Source of the DNA: Novosphingobium sp. EMRT-2
Lineage (GTDB): Bacteria; Pseudomonadota; Alphaproteobacteria; Sphingomonadales; Sphingomonadaceae
DNA: 64,000 bases
NCBI RefSeq assembly: GCF_005145025.1
Contig: NZ_CP039695.1
Location: 1,545,501 to 1,609,500, forward strand
Direction: 5' to 3'
Positions within the stretch are counted from its first letter, which is position 1; each line of letters starts with the position of its first letter. Shown piece after piece: positions 28,056 to 38,062 of the stretch. The position numbers were made by a program, and so were the translations under genes. A model generated the notes under the pieces. It did no database searches, was not told where the DNA came from, and saw nothing but the letters and a program-made list of their open reading frames with translations.

Positions 28056-29242
28056 GCGAAGAAGTCCGCCAGTTCACCATCGCGCACGACGATGACGACA
28101 TCCGGCTCGACCGTTGGTTCAAGCGCCACCTGCCGCAAGTGGGCTTCGCCACGGTCTCGCGCTGGGCGCGCACCGGCCAGATCCGCGTCGATGGCAAGCG
28201 CGCCGACGTCGATACCCGGCTGACAAAGGGGCAAGTGTTGCGCGTGCCGCCGGGCGGGACCACCCCACCTATGGGCGGCAAGGGCGCCCGCCCACGCAAG
28301 CCGCTGACCGAGGAGCAGATCGCGCTGGCCGAATCCATGGTGCTGGAGAAAGACCGCGCGGCGATCGTGCTCAACAAGCCCCCCGGCCTCGCCACGCAGG
28401 GCGGCAGCGGCACGCACGAGCACGTCGACGGGCTGCTCGATGCCTATGCCGAGGACAAGGGGCCGCGCCCGCGCCTGGTTCACCGGCTCGACAAGGACAC
28501 CTCGGGCGTCCTGCTGATCGCCCGCACGCCCGGCAGCGCGGCGTTCTTCTCCAAGCGCTTTTCCGGCCGGTCGGCCAGGAAGATCTACTGGGCGCTGGTG
28601 ACGGGCATTCCCGACATATCGGACGGGCTGATAGAACTGCCGCTGGCCAAGCAGCCGGGCACCGGCGGCGAGAAGATGATGGTCGATGAAAGCGGCCAGG
28701 GCCAGGCGGCGCGCACCCGCTACCGCGTGGTCGATCGCGCCGGCAACCGGGCGGCCTGGGTGGAACTCCAGCCGCTGACCGGCCGCACCCATCAGCTTCG
28801 CGTTCACATGGCGGCGATCGGCCATCCGATCGTGGGCGATGGCAAATATGGCGGACAGGCGGCGTTCCTGACCGGCAGCATCAGCCGCAAGATGCACCTC
28901 CACGCCCGCCGCCTGCGCATCGAGCATCCCGAAGGCGACCTGATCGATGTGACCGCGCCGCTGCCCGAGCATTTCGCGGCCAGCATGGCGCAGCTGGGCT
29001 TTGACGAAGCCGATGGCGCTCTCCAGCTCGAACCGGTCAAGCTGGTCGACGAGAAGGACGAACAGAAGCGCGCGGCCAAGGCCCATGCCAAGCAGTACCG
29101 CAAGGAGCGGCGCGGCGAACGGCGCAAGCGGGCCGATGGCCCCACCGGCCGCAAGCCGACGGGCAAGCGCGCCGCTGCGAAGCCGGCCGCCAGGAAGCCG
29201 GCCGCGCGCAAGACGCCATCGCCCCGCACGCCCAAGCGCTGA
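28052..29242 (+). CDS. RluC/RluD family rRNA pseudouridine synthase with basic tail
   Basis: The product has 396 residues. The N-terminal S4 RNA-binding domain (about 10-75, IRLDRWFKRHLPQVGF) is followed by the catalytic domain with HRLDKDTSGVLLIAR, the Asp being catalytic, and LTGRTHQLRVHMA. The last about 65 residues are a Lys/Arg/Ala-rich disordered tail ending PRTPKR, longer than in enterobacterial enzymes. It is the second gene in a run of six overlapping genes. Confidence 0.9.
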   Translation: MSEEVRQFTIAHDDDDIRLDRWFKRHLPQVGFATVSRWARTGQIRVDGKRADVDTRLTKGQVLRVPPGGTTPPMGGKGARPRKPLTEEQIALAESMVLEKDRAAIVLNKPPGLATQGGSGTHEHVDGLLDAYAEDKGPRPRLVHRLDKDTSGVLLIARTPGSAAFFSKRFSGRSARKIYWALVTGIPDISDGLIELPLAKQPGTGGEKMMVDESGQGQAARTRYRVVDRAGNRAAWVELQPLTGRTHQLRVHMAAIGHPIVGDGKYGGQAAFLTGSISRKMHLHARRLRIEHPEGDLIDVTAPLPEHFAASMAQLGFDEADGALQLEPVKLVDEKDEQKRAAKAHAKQYRKERRGERRKRADGPTGRKPTGKRAAAKPAARKPAARKTPSPRTPKR

Positions 29243-29844
29243 TGCATCCCAACCCCGCCTTCCGCAGCGACGATCGCGATCTGCACGAAGCGCTGATCGC
29301 GGAAATCGGATTCGGCATGGTGTTCCTGACCACGCCGGACGGGCCGCGCGTGGCGCATACGCCGCTGCTTTCGACCGGCGATGGCGCCGTGCAGTTCCAT
29401 CTCGCGCGCGGCAACGCGCTGACCCGCCACCTGGACGGCGCCATGGCACTGGCGGTGGTCAACGGGCCGGACGGCTATGTCAGCCCGCGCTGGTATGCCG
29501 ATGCCGCACAGGTGCCGACGTGGAACTACGTGGCGCTGGAACTGGAAGGGCGCGTGCGGCGCATGGATCAGGATGGCCTGCGCGCGCTGCTGGATGGGCT
29601 TTCCGCGCGGCATGAGGAGCGCATCGCCGATGGCGCGCCGTGGACCATGGACAAGATGCCGGAACCGCAACTGCGGCAGATGATGGGCGCGATCGTGGGC
29701 TTCGAGATGGAAGTGCTGGCCTGGCGGCCCACGTTCAAGCTTTCGCAGAACAAGCCGGCCGACGAACGCACCCGCGTGGCGGCGGGGCTTGAGGCGGAAG
29801 GATCGCCCGCCATCGCCGAACTGATGAGGAAGCTGGTGCCATGA
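29242..29844 (+). CDS. PaiB-like FMN-binding negative transcriptional regulator
   Basis: The product has 200 residues of the PaiB/FMN-binding split-barrel type: VAHTPLLSTGDGAVQFHLARGN, PDGYVSPRWYAD, VPTWNYVALELEG, ending with FKLSQNKPADERTRVA. Despite the family name, DNA binding has not been shown for most members, and the role may be flavin-dependent. The start shares a base with the preceding stop (TGATG), suggesting coupling. Confidence 0.88.
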   Translation: MHPNPAFRSDDRDLHEALIAEIGFGMVFLTTPDGPRVAHTPLLSTGDGAVQFHLARGNALTRHLDGAMALAVVNGPDGYVSPRWYADAAQVPTWNYVALELEGRVRRMDQDGLRALLDGLSARHEERIADGAPWTMDKMPEPQLRQMMGAIVGFEMEVLAWRPTFKLSQNKPADERTRVAAGLEAEGSPAIAELMRKLVP

Positions 29845-30515
29845 CGTCCGACGCGCCTTTGCGCCTTGCCATCTTCGATTGCGACGGCACGCTGGTCGAT
29901 AGCCAGGCCGACATCTGCGCGGCCATGGACGCCGCGTTCGCCACCGCCGGGCTTGTCCCGCCCGATCGCACCGCCACACGCAGGATCGTGGGCCTTTCGC
30001 TGCACGAGGCGATGCGCCGCCTGCACCCCGCCGGCGGAGACCGCGACCATGCGACGCTGGCCGGGTACTACAAGGACGCCTTCCGCGCCCGGCGCGAGGC
30101 CGGCGCCGTGGCCGAGCCGCTCTACGAAGGCATCGCCGCGCTGGTGGAGGAACTGGTGGGCACCGGCTGGCTGCTGGGCGTCGCCACCGGCAAGAGCGAC
30201 CGGGGCCTTGCCCATTGCCTGGCCACCCATGGCCTTGCCGGGCACTTCGTTACGCTGCAGACGGCCGACCGGCATCCCTCGAAGCCCCATCCTTCGATGG
30301 TGGAAGCCTGCCTCGAAGCCACCGGCGCCAGCGCCGCGCACACCGCCATGATCGGCGATACCGCCTATGACATGGAAATGGCGCGCAATGCGGGCATCCG
30401 CGCATTCGGGGTGGACTGGGGCTATCACGATCCGGCGGAGCTGTTCGACGCGGGCGCCGAAGCAGTGGCCACCACCATGGTCGAACTGCGCGCCCTGCTG
30501 AAAGGCATGGAATGA
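29841..30515 (+). CDS. HAD-IA family hydrolase, phosphoglycolate-phosphatase-like
   Basis: The product has 224 residues. HAD motif I is FDCDGTLVDS, with nucleophile Asp13 and Asp15. Motif II lies in VATGKSD, motif III is the Lys in SKPHPS, and motif IV is MIGDTAYDMEMA. The cap domain spans about 20-85. The substrate is not defined by sequence. Small-molecule phosphatases of this kind include Gph. It overlaps its upstream neighbour by an ATGA. Confidence 0.88.
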   Translation: MTSDAPLRLAIFDCDGTLVDSQADICAAMDAAFATAGLVPPDRTATRRIVGLSLHEAMRRLHPAGGDRDHATLAGYYKDAFRARREAGAVAEPLYEGIAALVEELVGTGWLLGVATGKSDRGLAHCLATHGLAGHFVTLQTADRHPSKPHPSMVEACLEATGASAAHTAMIGDTAYDMEMARNAGIRAFGVDWGYHDPAELFDAGAEAVATTMVELRALLKGME

Positions 30516-30736
30516 GCGCCGAGCGCGACCCGGCCATCGCCCGTTTCGCCATCCTGCAACTGGTCCGTCTTTCCGGCACGCTGCTGGTGCTGGCCGGCGC
30601 GCTTGTCGCTTCGCGCAAGGTCGGGTGGCTGGCGGGCCTGCCCGAAGCGGCGGGCTATGTCCTGATGGTCGCCGGCCTCGCCGATTTCTTCGCGCTGCCG
30701 CCCCTGCTGGCGAAGCGCTGGCGGAGTTCCGAATGA
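30512..30736 (+). CDS. small two-helix membrane protein
   Basis: The product has 74 residues with two hydrophobic segments: about 18-35 (SGTLLVLAGALVAS) and 46-62 (AGYVLMVAGLADFFAL). A charged tail ends WRSSE. No family is recognised. Both ends overlap neighbours by ATGA, so it is translated as part of the crcB-to-ATP12 run. Confidence 0.65.
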   Translation: MSAERDPAIARFAILQLVRLSGTLLVLAGALVASRKVGWLAGLPEAAGYVLMVAGLADFFALPPLLAKRWRSSE

Positions 30737-31428
30737 AGCGTTTTTACAAGGACGTGACCGTTGTCGCCGAAGATGGCGGCTTTCGTGTGGCGCTGGACGG
30801 ACGGGGCATCCGGACCGTCGGCGGACGGCAGCAGATCGTCCCCAGCCGCGCGCTGGCCGAGGCCATGGCGGCGGAGTGGGCCGATCAGGGCGAAGAGATC
30901 GACAGCACGCGCTTCATCCTGCGCGACATGGCCGATTTCGCGCTGGACGTGGTGGCGCCCGAACGCGCCCGCACCATTGGCGAACTGCTGCCTTATGCCG
31001 AAACCGATACGCTGTGCTATCGCGCCGAGCCGGACGAGCCCTTGGCGGCGCGCCAGCGCGCGGTGTGGGAACCGCTGCTGTCCGCCATGGAAACGCGCAT
31101 CGGCGTGAGCTTCCACCGCGTTTCGGGCGTGATGCACCGGCCGCAGCCGCCCGAGGCGATCGAGCGCATCGCCGGCGAACTGGAAGGGCTGGACGCCTTC
31201 GCGCTGGCGGCGCTGCGCAACACCGCCAGCCTGGCCGCGTCGCTGACGCTGGGCCTTGCCGCGATCGCGCCGGGCGCGGACGTGGAAGCGCTGTGGAACG
31301 CCGCCAATCTCGAGGAAGACTGGCAGGCCGAACTCTGGGGCAAGGATGCCGAGGCGCAGGACCGGCGCGACAAGCGCTTCGCGGCGTTCCGCGCGGCAAC
31401 CCGCTTCGCGGAACTTGCGCGGGCTTAA
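30733..31428 (+). CDS. ATP12 family F1-ATPase assembly chaperone
   Basis: The product has 231 residues. The ATP12 pattern is present: MKRFYKDVTVV at the start, VALDGRGIRT, SRALAEAMAAEWADQGEEID, then LPYAETDTLCYRAE and a C-terminal helical region with LAASLTLGLA. In mitochondria ATP12 binds the alpha subunit of F1, and alphaproteobacterial homologues are assumed to do the same. The start was placed at 30733 (ATGA with the previous stop), since a longer frame runs through the upstream gene. Confidence 0.9.
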   Translation: MKRFYKDVTVVAEDGGFRVALDGRGIRTVGGRQQIVPSRALAEAMAAEWADQGEEIDSTRFILRDMADFALDVVAPERARTIGELLPYAETDTLCYRAEPDEPLAARQRAVWEPLLSAMETRIGVSFHRVSGVMHRPQPPEAIERIAGELEGLDAFALAALRNTASLAASLTLGLAAIAPGADVEALWNAANLEEDWQAELWGKDAEAQDRRDKRFAAFRAATRFAELARA

Positions 31429-31450
31429 ACCGCTTTCCTGCCAATCAGGA

Positions 31451-32059
31451 TCAGCCGAACCAGTCGACCACGTCCTTCGCCACGGCGTTGGCCGCCTTGT
31501 TCAGCGCCGGCCCCACCTCGCTCGCTTCCGGCGCGACGCCCGGCACGTCCTGTTCGAAACGCTTGGTCTCAATCTTGCCGCCGGGCAGTTCCTTCACCGC
31601 ATCGAACCGCACGATCACGCGCCGGCTGCGCGCGTCGTAACCCATGTCGAGCAAGCGGCCGGACAGGCGCGGCCCGCTGACGCCCAGATCGTTCTCCACC
31701 ACCAGCCTGCCGCCCTTGGCGCGCAGGGTTTCGGCCAGCAGGCGCTGGAACAGCCGCGTCGGCCGTTCGACCCATTGCGTGCCCTTGAGATAGGCCACGT
31801 TGGAATCGTCGATCTGCACCGGAATCCGCAGCACCGCCAGCCGCGCCTCCGCCGCAGGCTCCAGCACGGCGGTAGCGCCGGCAAGATTGCCGGACGCGCC
31901 CGCGCCGGCGGCAGGCGCGTTTTCGGGCGTCAAGCTCATCAGCGTGCCCGGCACCTTGGTGCCGATATTGACGCAGGCCGAAAGGGCAAGAGCGAGGGCG
32001 GACGCCAGCAGCGGCGCGACCAGGATCGGTTTGCGGATCATCGCGATGGTCCCTTTCAT
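31451..32059 (-). CDS. ABC transport auxiliary lipoprotein of the Mla-type system
   Basis: The product has 202 residues. The N-terminus is a lipoprotein signal (LALALSAC, lipidated Cys29), followed by a PqiC/ABC-auxiliary-like domain (ARLAVLRIPVQIDDSN, LFQRLLAETLRAKG, GRLLDMGYDARSRRVIVRFD). Such lipoproteins sit in the outer membrane and receive lipid from the MCE protein. It is the last gene of the operon and overlaps the MlaD-like gene by 4 bp. A later ATG at 32041 is an alternative start. Confidence 0.82.
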   Translation of the reverse strand: MKGTIAMIRKPILVAPLLASALALALSACVNIGTKVPGTLMSLTPENAPAAGAGASGNLAGATAVLEPAAEARLAVLRIPVQIDDSNVAYLKGTQWVERPTRLFQRLLAETLRAKGGRLVVENDLGVSGPRLSGRLLDMGYDARSRRVIVRFDAVKELPGGKIETKRFEQDVPGVAPEASEVGPALNKAANAVAKDVVDWFG

Positions 32060-32994
32060 GGCTTGTAGTCCGGCAGCTTCGGGCTGCCGACGATGGCGCT
32101 GACGCCCCGGTCGTTGATCTTGTCGGTCACTTCGCGCAACGACCGCGTGGTCGCCTGCAGATCGCGGATCGCGGCTTCGGCGGCCGGCAGCGTGCGTTCG
32201 TTCAGCTGGCGCGCGGCCGGGCGCGTATCATCCAGCGTGGCCTGGAGCGCGTCCGCCGCGGACTGAGCCGATTTCAGCGTCTGGCGCAACTGCTTGGCCA
32301 GGCCGCTGCCTTCGTCGTTGATCATCGCGTCGGTCGATCCGGCCAGCTTCTCGAAGCTGGAAAGCGTGTAGTTCGCCTGCCGCAAGGTCGCCTGCAATTC
32401 GGACAGCACCCGCTTCACATCGGGCGAGGCAGCGGCAAGGTTGCCGGTCATCTTGTCCGTGTTGCGCATGATGTTTTCGAACGACTTCAGGTTCTGGTCG
32501 GACAGCACCATCGTCAGCCGCTCGGTCAGCGTCGCCAGCCGTTCCAGCAGCAGCGGCGTGTTGGCCAGGATCTCTCCGAGCCCGCCACGCTTGGTCGGAA
32601 TCACGGGCACGCCTTCCGGCCCCTTTTCCTCGATCGGCGGCGCGCCCTTGACCGCGCCCTGCAACTGGATGGTGGTCACGCCGGTGAAGCTGCCCTGCAG
32701 GCTGGCGGTCGTGCCCTGCAGGATCGGCACCTTCCTGTTGATCTTGATCCGCACCCGGACGAATTCGGGGTCCTTCTCCCACAGATCGATGTCTTCCACC
32801 TGCCCCGAAGGCACGCCCGAGAACGAGACTTCCGAACCCTTGGCCAGACCATCCACGGACTGCTTGAAGAAGATGTCGTAGTGATCCTGTTCACCCTGGT
32901 TCAGGCGCGCGATCCACACCGTCAGCGCGGCGATGCCGGCCAGCAGCAGGAGGGTAACGGCCCCGACCCAGATATGGTTTGCGCGCGTTTCCAT
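32056..32994 (-). CDS. MlaD-like MCE-domain periplasmic lipid-binding protein
   Basis: The product has 312 residues. One N-terminal helix (about 9-28, VGAVTLLLLAGIAALTVWIA) is followed by the MCE domain (about 40-118, YDIFFKQSVDGLAKGSEVSF). A long C-terminal helical region with ENIMRNTDKMTGNLAA and AEAAIRDLQATTRSLREVTD follows. MCE proteins shuttle phospholipid between inner and outer membranes. It lies 18 bp after the ATPase gene. Confidence 0.9.
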   Translation of the reverse strand: METRANHIWVGAVTLLLLAGIAALTVWIARLNQGEQDHYDIFFKQSVDGLAKGSEVSFSGVPSGQVEDIDLWEKDPEFVRVRIKINRKVPILQGTTASLQGSFTGVTTIQLQGAVKGAPPIEEKGPEGVPVIPTKRGGLGEILANTPLLLERLATLTERLTMVLSDQNLKSFENIMRNTDKMTGNLAAASPDVKRVLSELQATLRQANYTLSSFEKLAGSTDAMINDEGSGLAKQLRQTLKSAQSAADALQATLDDTRPAARQLNERTLPAAEAAIRDLQATTRSLREVTDKINDRGVSAIVGSPKLPDYKP

Positions 32995-33012
32995 CGGCTG
33001 TGTTCCCGTATC

Positions 33013-33846
33013 CTATGCCTCGTCCTGCGGATCGTCGTCCACCGGAACGGCAACCCCCGGCGGTGCGATGCGATCCTGCGCGGCCTTGGCGGCACGGCCG
33101 CGCGGGCCATTGAAGTATTCCTGAATCCACGGATGATCGAGCGCCAAGAGTTCCGGGATCGTCCCCACCGCGATCACCTTCTTGTCGGCCAGCACGGCCA
33201 CACGGTCGCAGATTTCGTACAGGGTATCGAGATCGTGCGTGATCAGGAACACCGTCAGCCCCAGCGTCTGCTGAAGACTGGCGATCAACTGGTCGAACGC
33301 CGCCGCGCCGATCGGGTCCAGCCCCGCCGTCGGCTCATCCAGAAACAGCAGTTCGGGATCGAGCGCCAGCGCCCGCGCCAGCCCGGCGCGCTTCTTCATG
33401 CCGCCGGAAAGTTCGGCTGGGTACTTGGCCGTGGCATCCGCCGGCAGGCCGGAAAGGATCACCTTGTAGCGCGCGATCTCGTGCCGCAGCTCGTCGCTGA
33501 TCTCGGGATAGAATTCGCGCAGCGGCACCTCGACGTTTTCGGCCACGGTCAGTGTGGAGAACAGCGCGCCGCCCTGGAACAGCACGCCCCACTGGCTGCG
33601 GATGTCGATATCGTCGTCGTCGCGCGCGTCGGTGATCGAGCTGCCCAGCACCTCGATCTCGCCCGCCTCGGGAATCTGGAGGCCGATGATCGCGCGCATC
33701 AGCACCGATTTGCCCGTGCCCGAGCCGCCAACGACGCCCAGAATCTCGCCTCGCCGGACATCGAGATCGAGGTCTTCGTGGACGACATGCGGACCGAACA
33801 CGTTCTTGAGTCCGCGCACGCGGATGAGGATGTCCGGATCGCTCAT
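33013..33846 (-). CDS. MlaF-like ABC transporter ATP-binding protein
   Basis: The product has 277 residues. Walker A is GGSGTGKS (40-47), the signature is LSGGMKKRAGLARAL, and Walker B is LLFLDEPTAGLD, followed by the switch His in ITHDLD. It powers phospholipid transport for the Mla-type complex. The true start is ATG at 33846, overlapping the permease stop by 4 bp. The much longer open frame upstream is an off-frame reading of the permease gene. Confidence 0.94.
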   Translation of the reverse strand: MSDPDILIRVRGLKNVFGPHVVHEDLDLDVRRGEILGVVGGSGTGKSVLMRAIIGLQIPEAGEIEVLGSSITDARDDDDIDIRSQWGVLFQGGALFSTLTVAENVEVPLREFYPEISDELRHEIARYKVILSGLPADATAKYPAELSGGMKKRAGLARALALDPELLFLDEPTAGLDPIGAAAFDQLIASLQQTLGLTVFLITHDLDTLYEICDRVAVLADKKVIAVGTIPELLALDHPWIQEYFNGPRGRAAKAAQDRIAPPGVAVPVDDDPQDEA

Positions 33847-34973
33847 CCCCAGCCGACCTTGGTGAAGAACACCGCAAAGAAGGCATCGAGCACGATTACC
33901 ATGAAGATAGCCATGACCACCGCCGCCGTGGTGCGCGTACCCACTTCCTCGGCATTGGCCTTGACCTGCATCCCCTGATAGCAGCCCGCCACCGCCACGA
34001 TCAGGCCGAACACCGGCGCCTTGACCAGCCCGACCCACACGTCGTGCAGCGGCACCACTTCCTGGATGCGCGAAAGGAAAGTGAGGAAGGGAATGCCCAG
34101 CGTCGTCGCCGAAAGGAACGCGCCGCCGATGATGCCGACCACAGCGGAATAAGTGCCGAGCAACGGCAGCATCAGCATCGTCGCCAGAATGCGCGGCAGA
34201 ACCAGCGCTTCCATCGGCGAGACCCCGATCGTGCGCATGGCGTCCACTTCCTCGGTCAGCTTCATCGTGCCGAGCTGCGCGGCGAAAGCCGAGCCGGACC
34301 GGCCGGCGACCATGATCGCGGTCATCAGGATGCCGAGTTCGCGCAGCGTCAGCCGGCCGACCAGATTGACCGTGTAGATCTCCGCGCCGAACTGGCGAAG
34401 CTGCACCGCGCCCTGCTGCGCGATGACGATGCCGACCAGGAAGCTCATCAGCCCCACGATCGCCAGCGCGTTCACGCCCACCAGTTCCATCTGGTGAATC
34501 ATCGACTTGCCGCGAAAGCGCCCCGGATGCCGCAACAGCGTGCCCAGCGCCTGCACCACCTGCCCCAGGAAGCCCAGAACCTGCAGCGAACCCCAGGCCA
34601 GCCCGACCACGGCATCGCCCACTTTGCCCGGCACGCGTTCGAACAGCGGCAGGCGCGGGGCGCTCACGCCCGAATCGTTCTCTCCGGCCTGGCCCACCGC
34701 GGCGATCAGGCGCTCCGCTTCGCTGCTGGCGCCGACGATCTCCGCGCCCCGCTCCTGCGCCAGGCGCCACACCATCCACGCGCCCACGGTATCCATGCGT
34801 TCGACGGCGGACAGGTCGATCCGGGCGATCGGTTCGTCCAGCGCGCGCACCCGGGCATCGAGCGCGCCGAGCGTGGACACCAGCATGGCGCCGCTGAACG
34901 CCAGCGTGGCGCCACCGGCTTCCTCGGTTCCGGCATCGCCGGGCTGGATCGTGAAGTCGGCTAGCGCCCGCAT
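33843..34973 (-). CDS. MlaE-like permease with N-terminal STAS-like domain
   Basis: The product has 376 residues. About residues 1-105 look like a STAS domain ([20 protein letters not shown]). The MlaE domain follows ([55 protein letters not shown]). In E. coli the STAS protein MlaB is separate; here it is fused. This is common in alphaproteobacteria. It is the first gene of the operon, divergent from valS, and the ATG at 34973 is preferred to 35057. Confidence 0.9.
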   Translation of the reverse strand: MRALADFTIQPGDAGTEEAGGATLAFSGAMLVSTLGALDARVRALDEPIARIDLSAVERMDTVGAWMVWRLAQERGAEIVGASSEAERLIAAVGQAGENDSGVSAPRLPLFERVPGKVGDAVVGLAWGSLQVLGFLGQVVQALGTLLRHPGRFRGKSMIHQMELVGVNALAIVGLMSFLVGIVIAQQGAVQLRQFGAEIYTVNLVGRLTLRELGILMTAIMVAGRSGSAFAAQLGTMKLTEEVDAMRTIGVSPMEALVLPRILATMLMLPLLGTYSAVVGIIGGAFLSATTLGIPFLTFLSRIQEVVPLHDVWVGLVKAPVFGLIVAVAGCYQGMQVKANAEEVGTRTTAAVVMAIFMVIVLDAFFAVFFTKVGWG

Positions 34974-35122
34974 ATGATCCGCTTCATGCGGGAAAATGGC
35001 TGGGGCGACAAGTGCATGACGTGCGACACAACGTTTCAAAGTCAATTTGGGTTTCAAGCCGCCGTGCCGGTTTGGCGCCCCGGCGCTTGCAGGCGGGCGG
35101 AACGGCTGGCAAAGCGCGCGCC

Positions 35123-37954
35123 ATGACCGAACAGACTCTCGACAAGACCTTCGAGCCCGCCGCGATCGAGGCGCGCTGGTACAGCCATTGGGAAACGAAC
35201 GGGCTTTTCCGCCCCGAACGGCCCGAAGCGGTGCCGTTCACGATCGTAAACCCGCCGCCGAACGTCACGGGATCGCTCCACATCGGCCACGCGCTCGATA
35301 ACACGCTGCAGGACGTGGTGATCCGCTACGAACGGCTGCGCGGCAAGGATGCGCTGTGGGTGGTCGGCACCGACCACGCTGGCATCGCCACGCAGATGGT
35401 GGTCGAGCGCCAGATGGAAGCGCGGCAGGACAAGCGCACCAACTACACGCGCGAGCAGTTCGTAGAGAAGGTGTGGGAATGGAAGGCCGAATCCGGCGGC
35501 ACGATCACCCGCCAGCTGCGGCGGCTGGGCTGCTCGATGGACTGGTCCAGGGAACAGTTCACCATGGACCCGCACTTCACCAAGGCCGTGGTGAAGGTGT
35601 TCGTCGACCTTTACAATCAGGGCCTGATCTACCGCGACAAGCGGCTGGTGAACTGGGACCCCAAGCTCAAGACCGCGATCAGCGACCTCGAGGTGGAAAC
35701 GCGCGAGGTGCAGGGCGGGTTCTGGCACTTCAAGTATCCGCTGGCCGATGGCGTGACCCGCGACGACGGGCTAGATTACATCGAGGTCGCCACCACGCGG
35801 CCCGAAACGATGCTGGCCGACATGGCCGTGGCGGTCCATCCGGACGATCCGCGCTACCAGAGCGTGATCGGCAAGGACATCCTCCAGCCGCTGACCGGCC
35901 GCCGCTTCAAGGTGGTGGCCGACGAACACGCCGACCCGGAACTGGGCAGCGGCGCGGTGAAGATCACGCCGGGCCATGACTTCAACGACTTCGAGGTCGG
36001 CCGCCGCGCCGGCATCAAGGCGGGCGACATGCTCAACATGTTCGATGCCGAAGCGAAGGTGGTGCAGACGACGGACGGGCTGGTGCCCGCCGAATTTGTG
36101 GGGCTGGACCGCTTCGACGCGCGCAAGCTGGTGGTCAAGCGGATGAAGGAAGCCGGCTTCCTGATCCCGCACGTGACCAAGGACAAGGAAGGCAACGAAG
36201 TCCTCCACGATGCCGAACCGCGCACGATCCAGACGCCGTTCGGCGATCGCGGCGGCGTGGTGATCGAACCGTGGCTGACCGACCAGTGGTATGTCGACGC
36301 CGAAACGCTCGCCAAGGCGCCCATGGAAGCCGTGCGCTCCGGCGCGATCGAGATCGTGCCCAAGACCTGGGAAAAGACCTTCTTCAACTGGATGGAGAAC
36401 ATCCAGCCGTGGTGCGTGAGCCGGCAGTTGTGGTGGGGGCACCGGATTCCGGCGTGGTTCGGTCCGAAGATCGAAGGGAATCAGATACGCTACGATCTGG
36501 GACTTTCGAACGTCGAAGTCTTTGTCGCGGACGATGAGTTGGAAGCAGAAAAGCTTGCCCTTGCTAAATACAAGGCGTTGGGACGTCCGATTGCGTTCTT
36601 GGACTCTCCCGCCCGCTTGCAAGAGGTGACAGAGCCCGGTCGAGACCCGGACTACATTTATCTCTGGCAGGAAACGGACGTCCTCGACACCTGGTTCTCC
36701 TCCGCGCTCTGGCCGTTCGCCACGCTCGGCTGGCCGGATGAAGACGCGCCGCTGCTGAAGAAGCACTACCCCAACGATCTGCTCGTTTCCGGCTTCGACA
36801 TCCTGTTCTTCTGGGACGCGCGCATGGCGATGCAGGGCCTGCATTTCATGAAGGAAGTGCCGTGGAAGCGGCTCTACCTGCATGGGCTGGTCCGCGCGGC
36901 GGACGGGCAGAAGATGTCCAAGTCCAAGGGCAACGTGGTCGATCCGCTGGGCCTGATCGACCAGTACGGCGCGGACGCGCTGCGCTTCTTCATGTGCGCC
37001 ATGGAAAGCCAGGGCCGCGACGTGAAGATGGATGAAAAGCGCGTGGAGGGGTATCGCAACTTCGCCACGAAGCTGTGGAACGCCGCGCGCTTCTGCCAGA
37101 GCAACGGCATCACCGGCGGTATCGGCGATCACACCGGCCCCGGCATCGCGCCACAGCTTGCCGTGAACCGGTGGATCATCGGCGAAGTCGTCGAAACCGT
37201 CACCGAACTCGACAAGGCGATGGCCGACCTGCGCTTCGACGCCGCCGCCAACGCGATCTACCACTTCGTGTGGGACACGTTCTGCGACTGGTACATCGAA
37301 CTGATCAAGGGGTCGTTCGACGACGAAACCAAGGCCGTCGCCGGCTGGGTGCTCGACCAGATCCTCGTTCTGCTCCACCCGTTCATGCCCTTCGTGACGG
37401 AGGAGCTATGGAACAAGACGGGCGCGCGCGCCGGCGAGCTGATCGTGGCGGACTGGCCGCAGCCGACGGCGGCGGTGGATGCGACGGCCAAGCGCGAGGT
37501 AGAATGGCTGATCGCGCTGGTTTCCGCCTTGCGCACCGCCAAGAACGAGCTTGGCATCGCGCCCGGCGCCAAGCTGGACGCCTATCTGCCCGAACCCAGC
37601 GCGGCCACGCGCGCGATCATCGAGGCGAACGGCCCGGCGATCGACCGGCTGGCGCGGCTTTCATCGATCCGCTTCGAACCGGCCCCTGCCGGCCCGGCGA
37701 TGCAGATCGGCGCCGGCGATGCCAACATCGCGATCCCCCTTGAAGGCGTGATCGACATCGCCGCCGAAAAGGCCCGTCTCGAAAAGGCGCTCGCCGCCGC
37801 GCAGAAGGAAGCCAAATCGCTCGAACGGCGGTTGAACAACCCCGCGTTCGTCGAGAAGGCCAAGCCCGAGGCGGTCGAGAAGGCCCGCGCCGATCACGCG
37901 CACCACAGCGCCGAGGCCGAGCGGCTGGCGGCGGCGCTGGCGCGGCTGGGGTGA
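35123..37954 (+). CDS. valS: valyl-tRNA synthetase
   Basis: The product has 943 residues. HIGH lies at 53-56 (SLHIGHAL) and KMSKS at 597-601 ([10 protein letters not shown]). The editing domain, the anticodon-binding domain and a C-terminal coiled coil ([19 protein letters not shown]) are all present. It charges tRNA-Val and hydrolyses mischarged threonine. The start is ATG at 35123 ([12 protein letters not shown]). Residues about 450-515 are encoded by DNA of much lower GC and different codon use than the rest of the gene. A tRNA-Val gene occurs at 55743. Confidence 0.96.
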   Translation: MTEQTLDKTFEPAAIEARWYSHWETNGLFRPERPEAVPFTIVNPPPNVTGSLHIGHALDNTLQDVVIRYERLRGKDALWVVGTDHAGIATQMVVERQMEARQDKRTNYTREQFVEKVWEWKAESGGTITRQLRRLGCSMDWSREQFTMDPHFTKAVVKVFVDLYNQGLIYRDKRLVNWDPKLKTAISDLEVETREVQGGFWHFKYPLADGVTRDDGLDYIEVATTRPETMLADMAVAVHPDDPRYQSVIGKDILQPLTGRRFKVVADEHADPELGSGAVKITPGHDFNDFEVGRRAGIKAGDMLNMFDAEAKVVQTTDGLVPAEFVGLDRFDARKLVVKRMKEAGFLIPHVTKDKEGNEVLHDAEPRTIQTPFGDRGGVVIEPWLTDQWYVDAETLAKAPMEAVRSGAIEIVPKTWEKTFFNWMENIQPWCVSRQLWWGHRIPAWFGPKIEGNQIRYDLGLSNVEVFVADDELEAEKLALAKYKALGRPIAFLDSPARLQEVTEPGRDPDYIYLWQETDVLDTWFSSALWPFATLGWPDEDAPLLKKHYPNDLLVSGFDILFFWDARMAMQGLHFMKEVPWKRLYLHGLVRAADGQKMSKSKGNVVDPLGLIDQYGADALRFFMCAMESQGRDVKMDEKRVEGYRNFATKLWNAARFCQSNGITGGIGDHTGPGIAPQLAVNRWIIGEVVETVTELDKAMADLRFDAAANAIYHFVWDTFCDWYIELIKGSFDDETKAVAGWVLDQILVLLHPFMPFVTEELWNKTGARAGELIVADWPQPTAAVDATAKREVEWLIALVSALRTAKNELGIAPGAKLDAYLPEPSAATRAIIEANGPAIDRLARLSSIRFEPAPAGPAMQIGAGDANIAIPLEGVIDIAAEKARLEKALAAAQKEAKSLERRLNNPAFVEKAKPEAVEKARADHAHHSAEAERLAAALARLG
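36470..36666 (+). other. compositionally odd patch inside valS
   Basis: This about 200-bp in-frame stretch uses ATA, AAA, ACA, CTT, TTG, GGA, CGA, TCT and ATT codons that are nearly absent on both sides. GC is roughly half by eye, against well over 60 percent around it. It falls in the loop between WFGPKIEG and the [11 protein letters not shown] motif, a length-variable region of ValRS. It looks like a recombined or newly inserted segment. Confidence 0.6.
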
Positions 37955-37965
37955 TGTGATGCCTG

Positions 37966-38035
37966 CTCCGTTCGTGTCGAGCGACGTCGAGACACTCCGC
38001 GCGATGGTTCTCGACATCGCTCGAACCGAACGGAG
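37966..38035. repeat. REP-like palindrome between valS and queE
   Basis: CTCCGTTCGTGTCGAGCGAC at 37966 is matched in inverted form by TCTCGACATCGCTCGAACCG and GAACGGAG up to 38035. It is another class of extragenic palindrome known from sphingomonads. It fills nearly the whole valS-queE gap. Confidence 0.65.
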
Positions 38036-38062
38036 GCTGGATTGCGTCCGCCAGACCACGCC

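Noticed and set aside
33847..34779. Long N-terminal extension of the MlaF-like ATPase
   Set aside because: The extension is the MlaE-like permease gene read in another frame. The ATPase domain starts at 33846.
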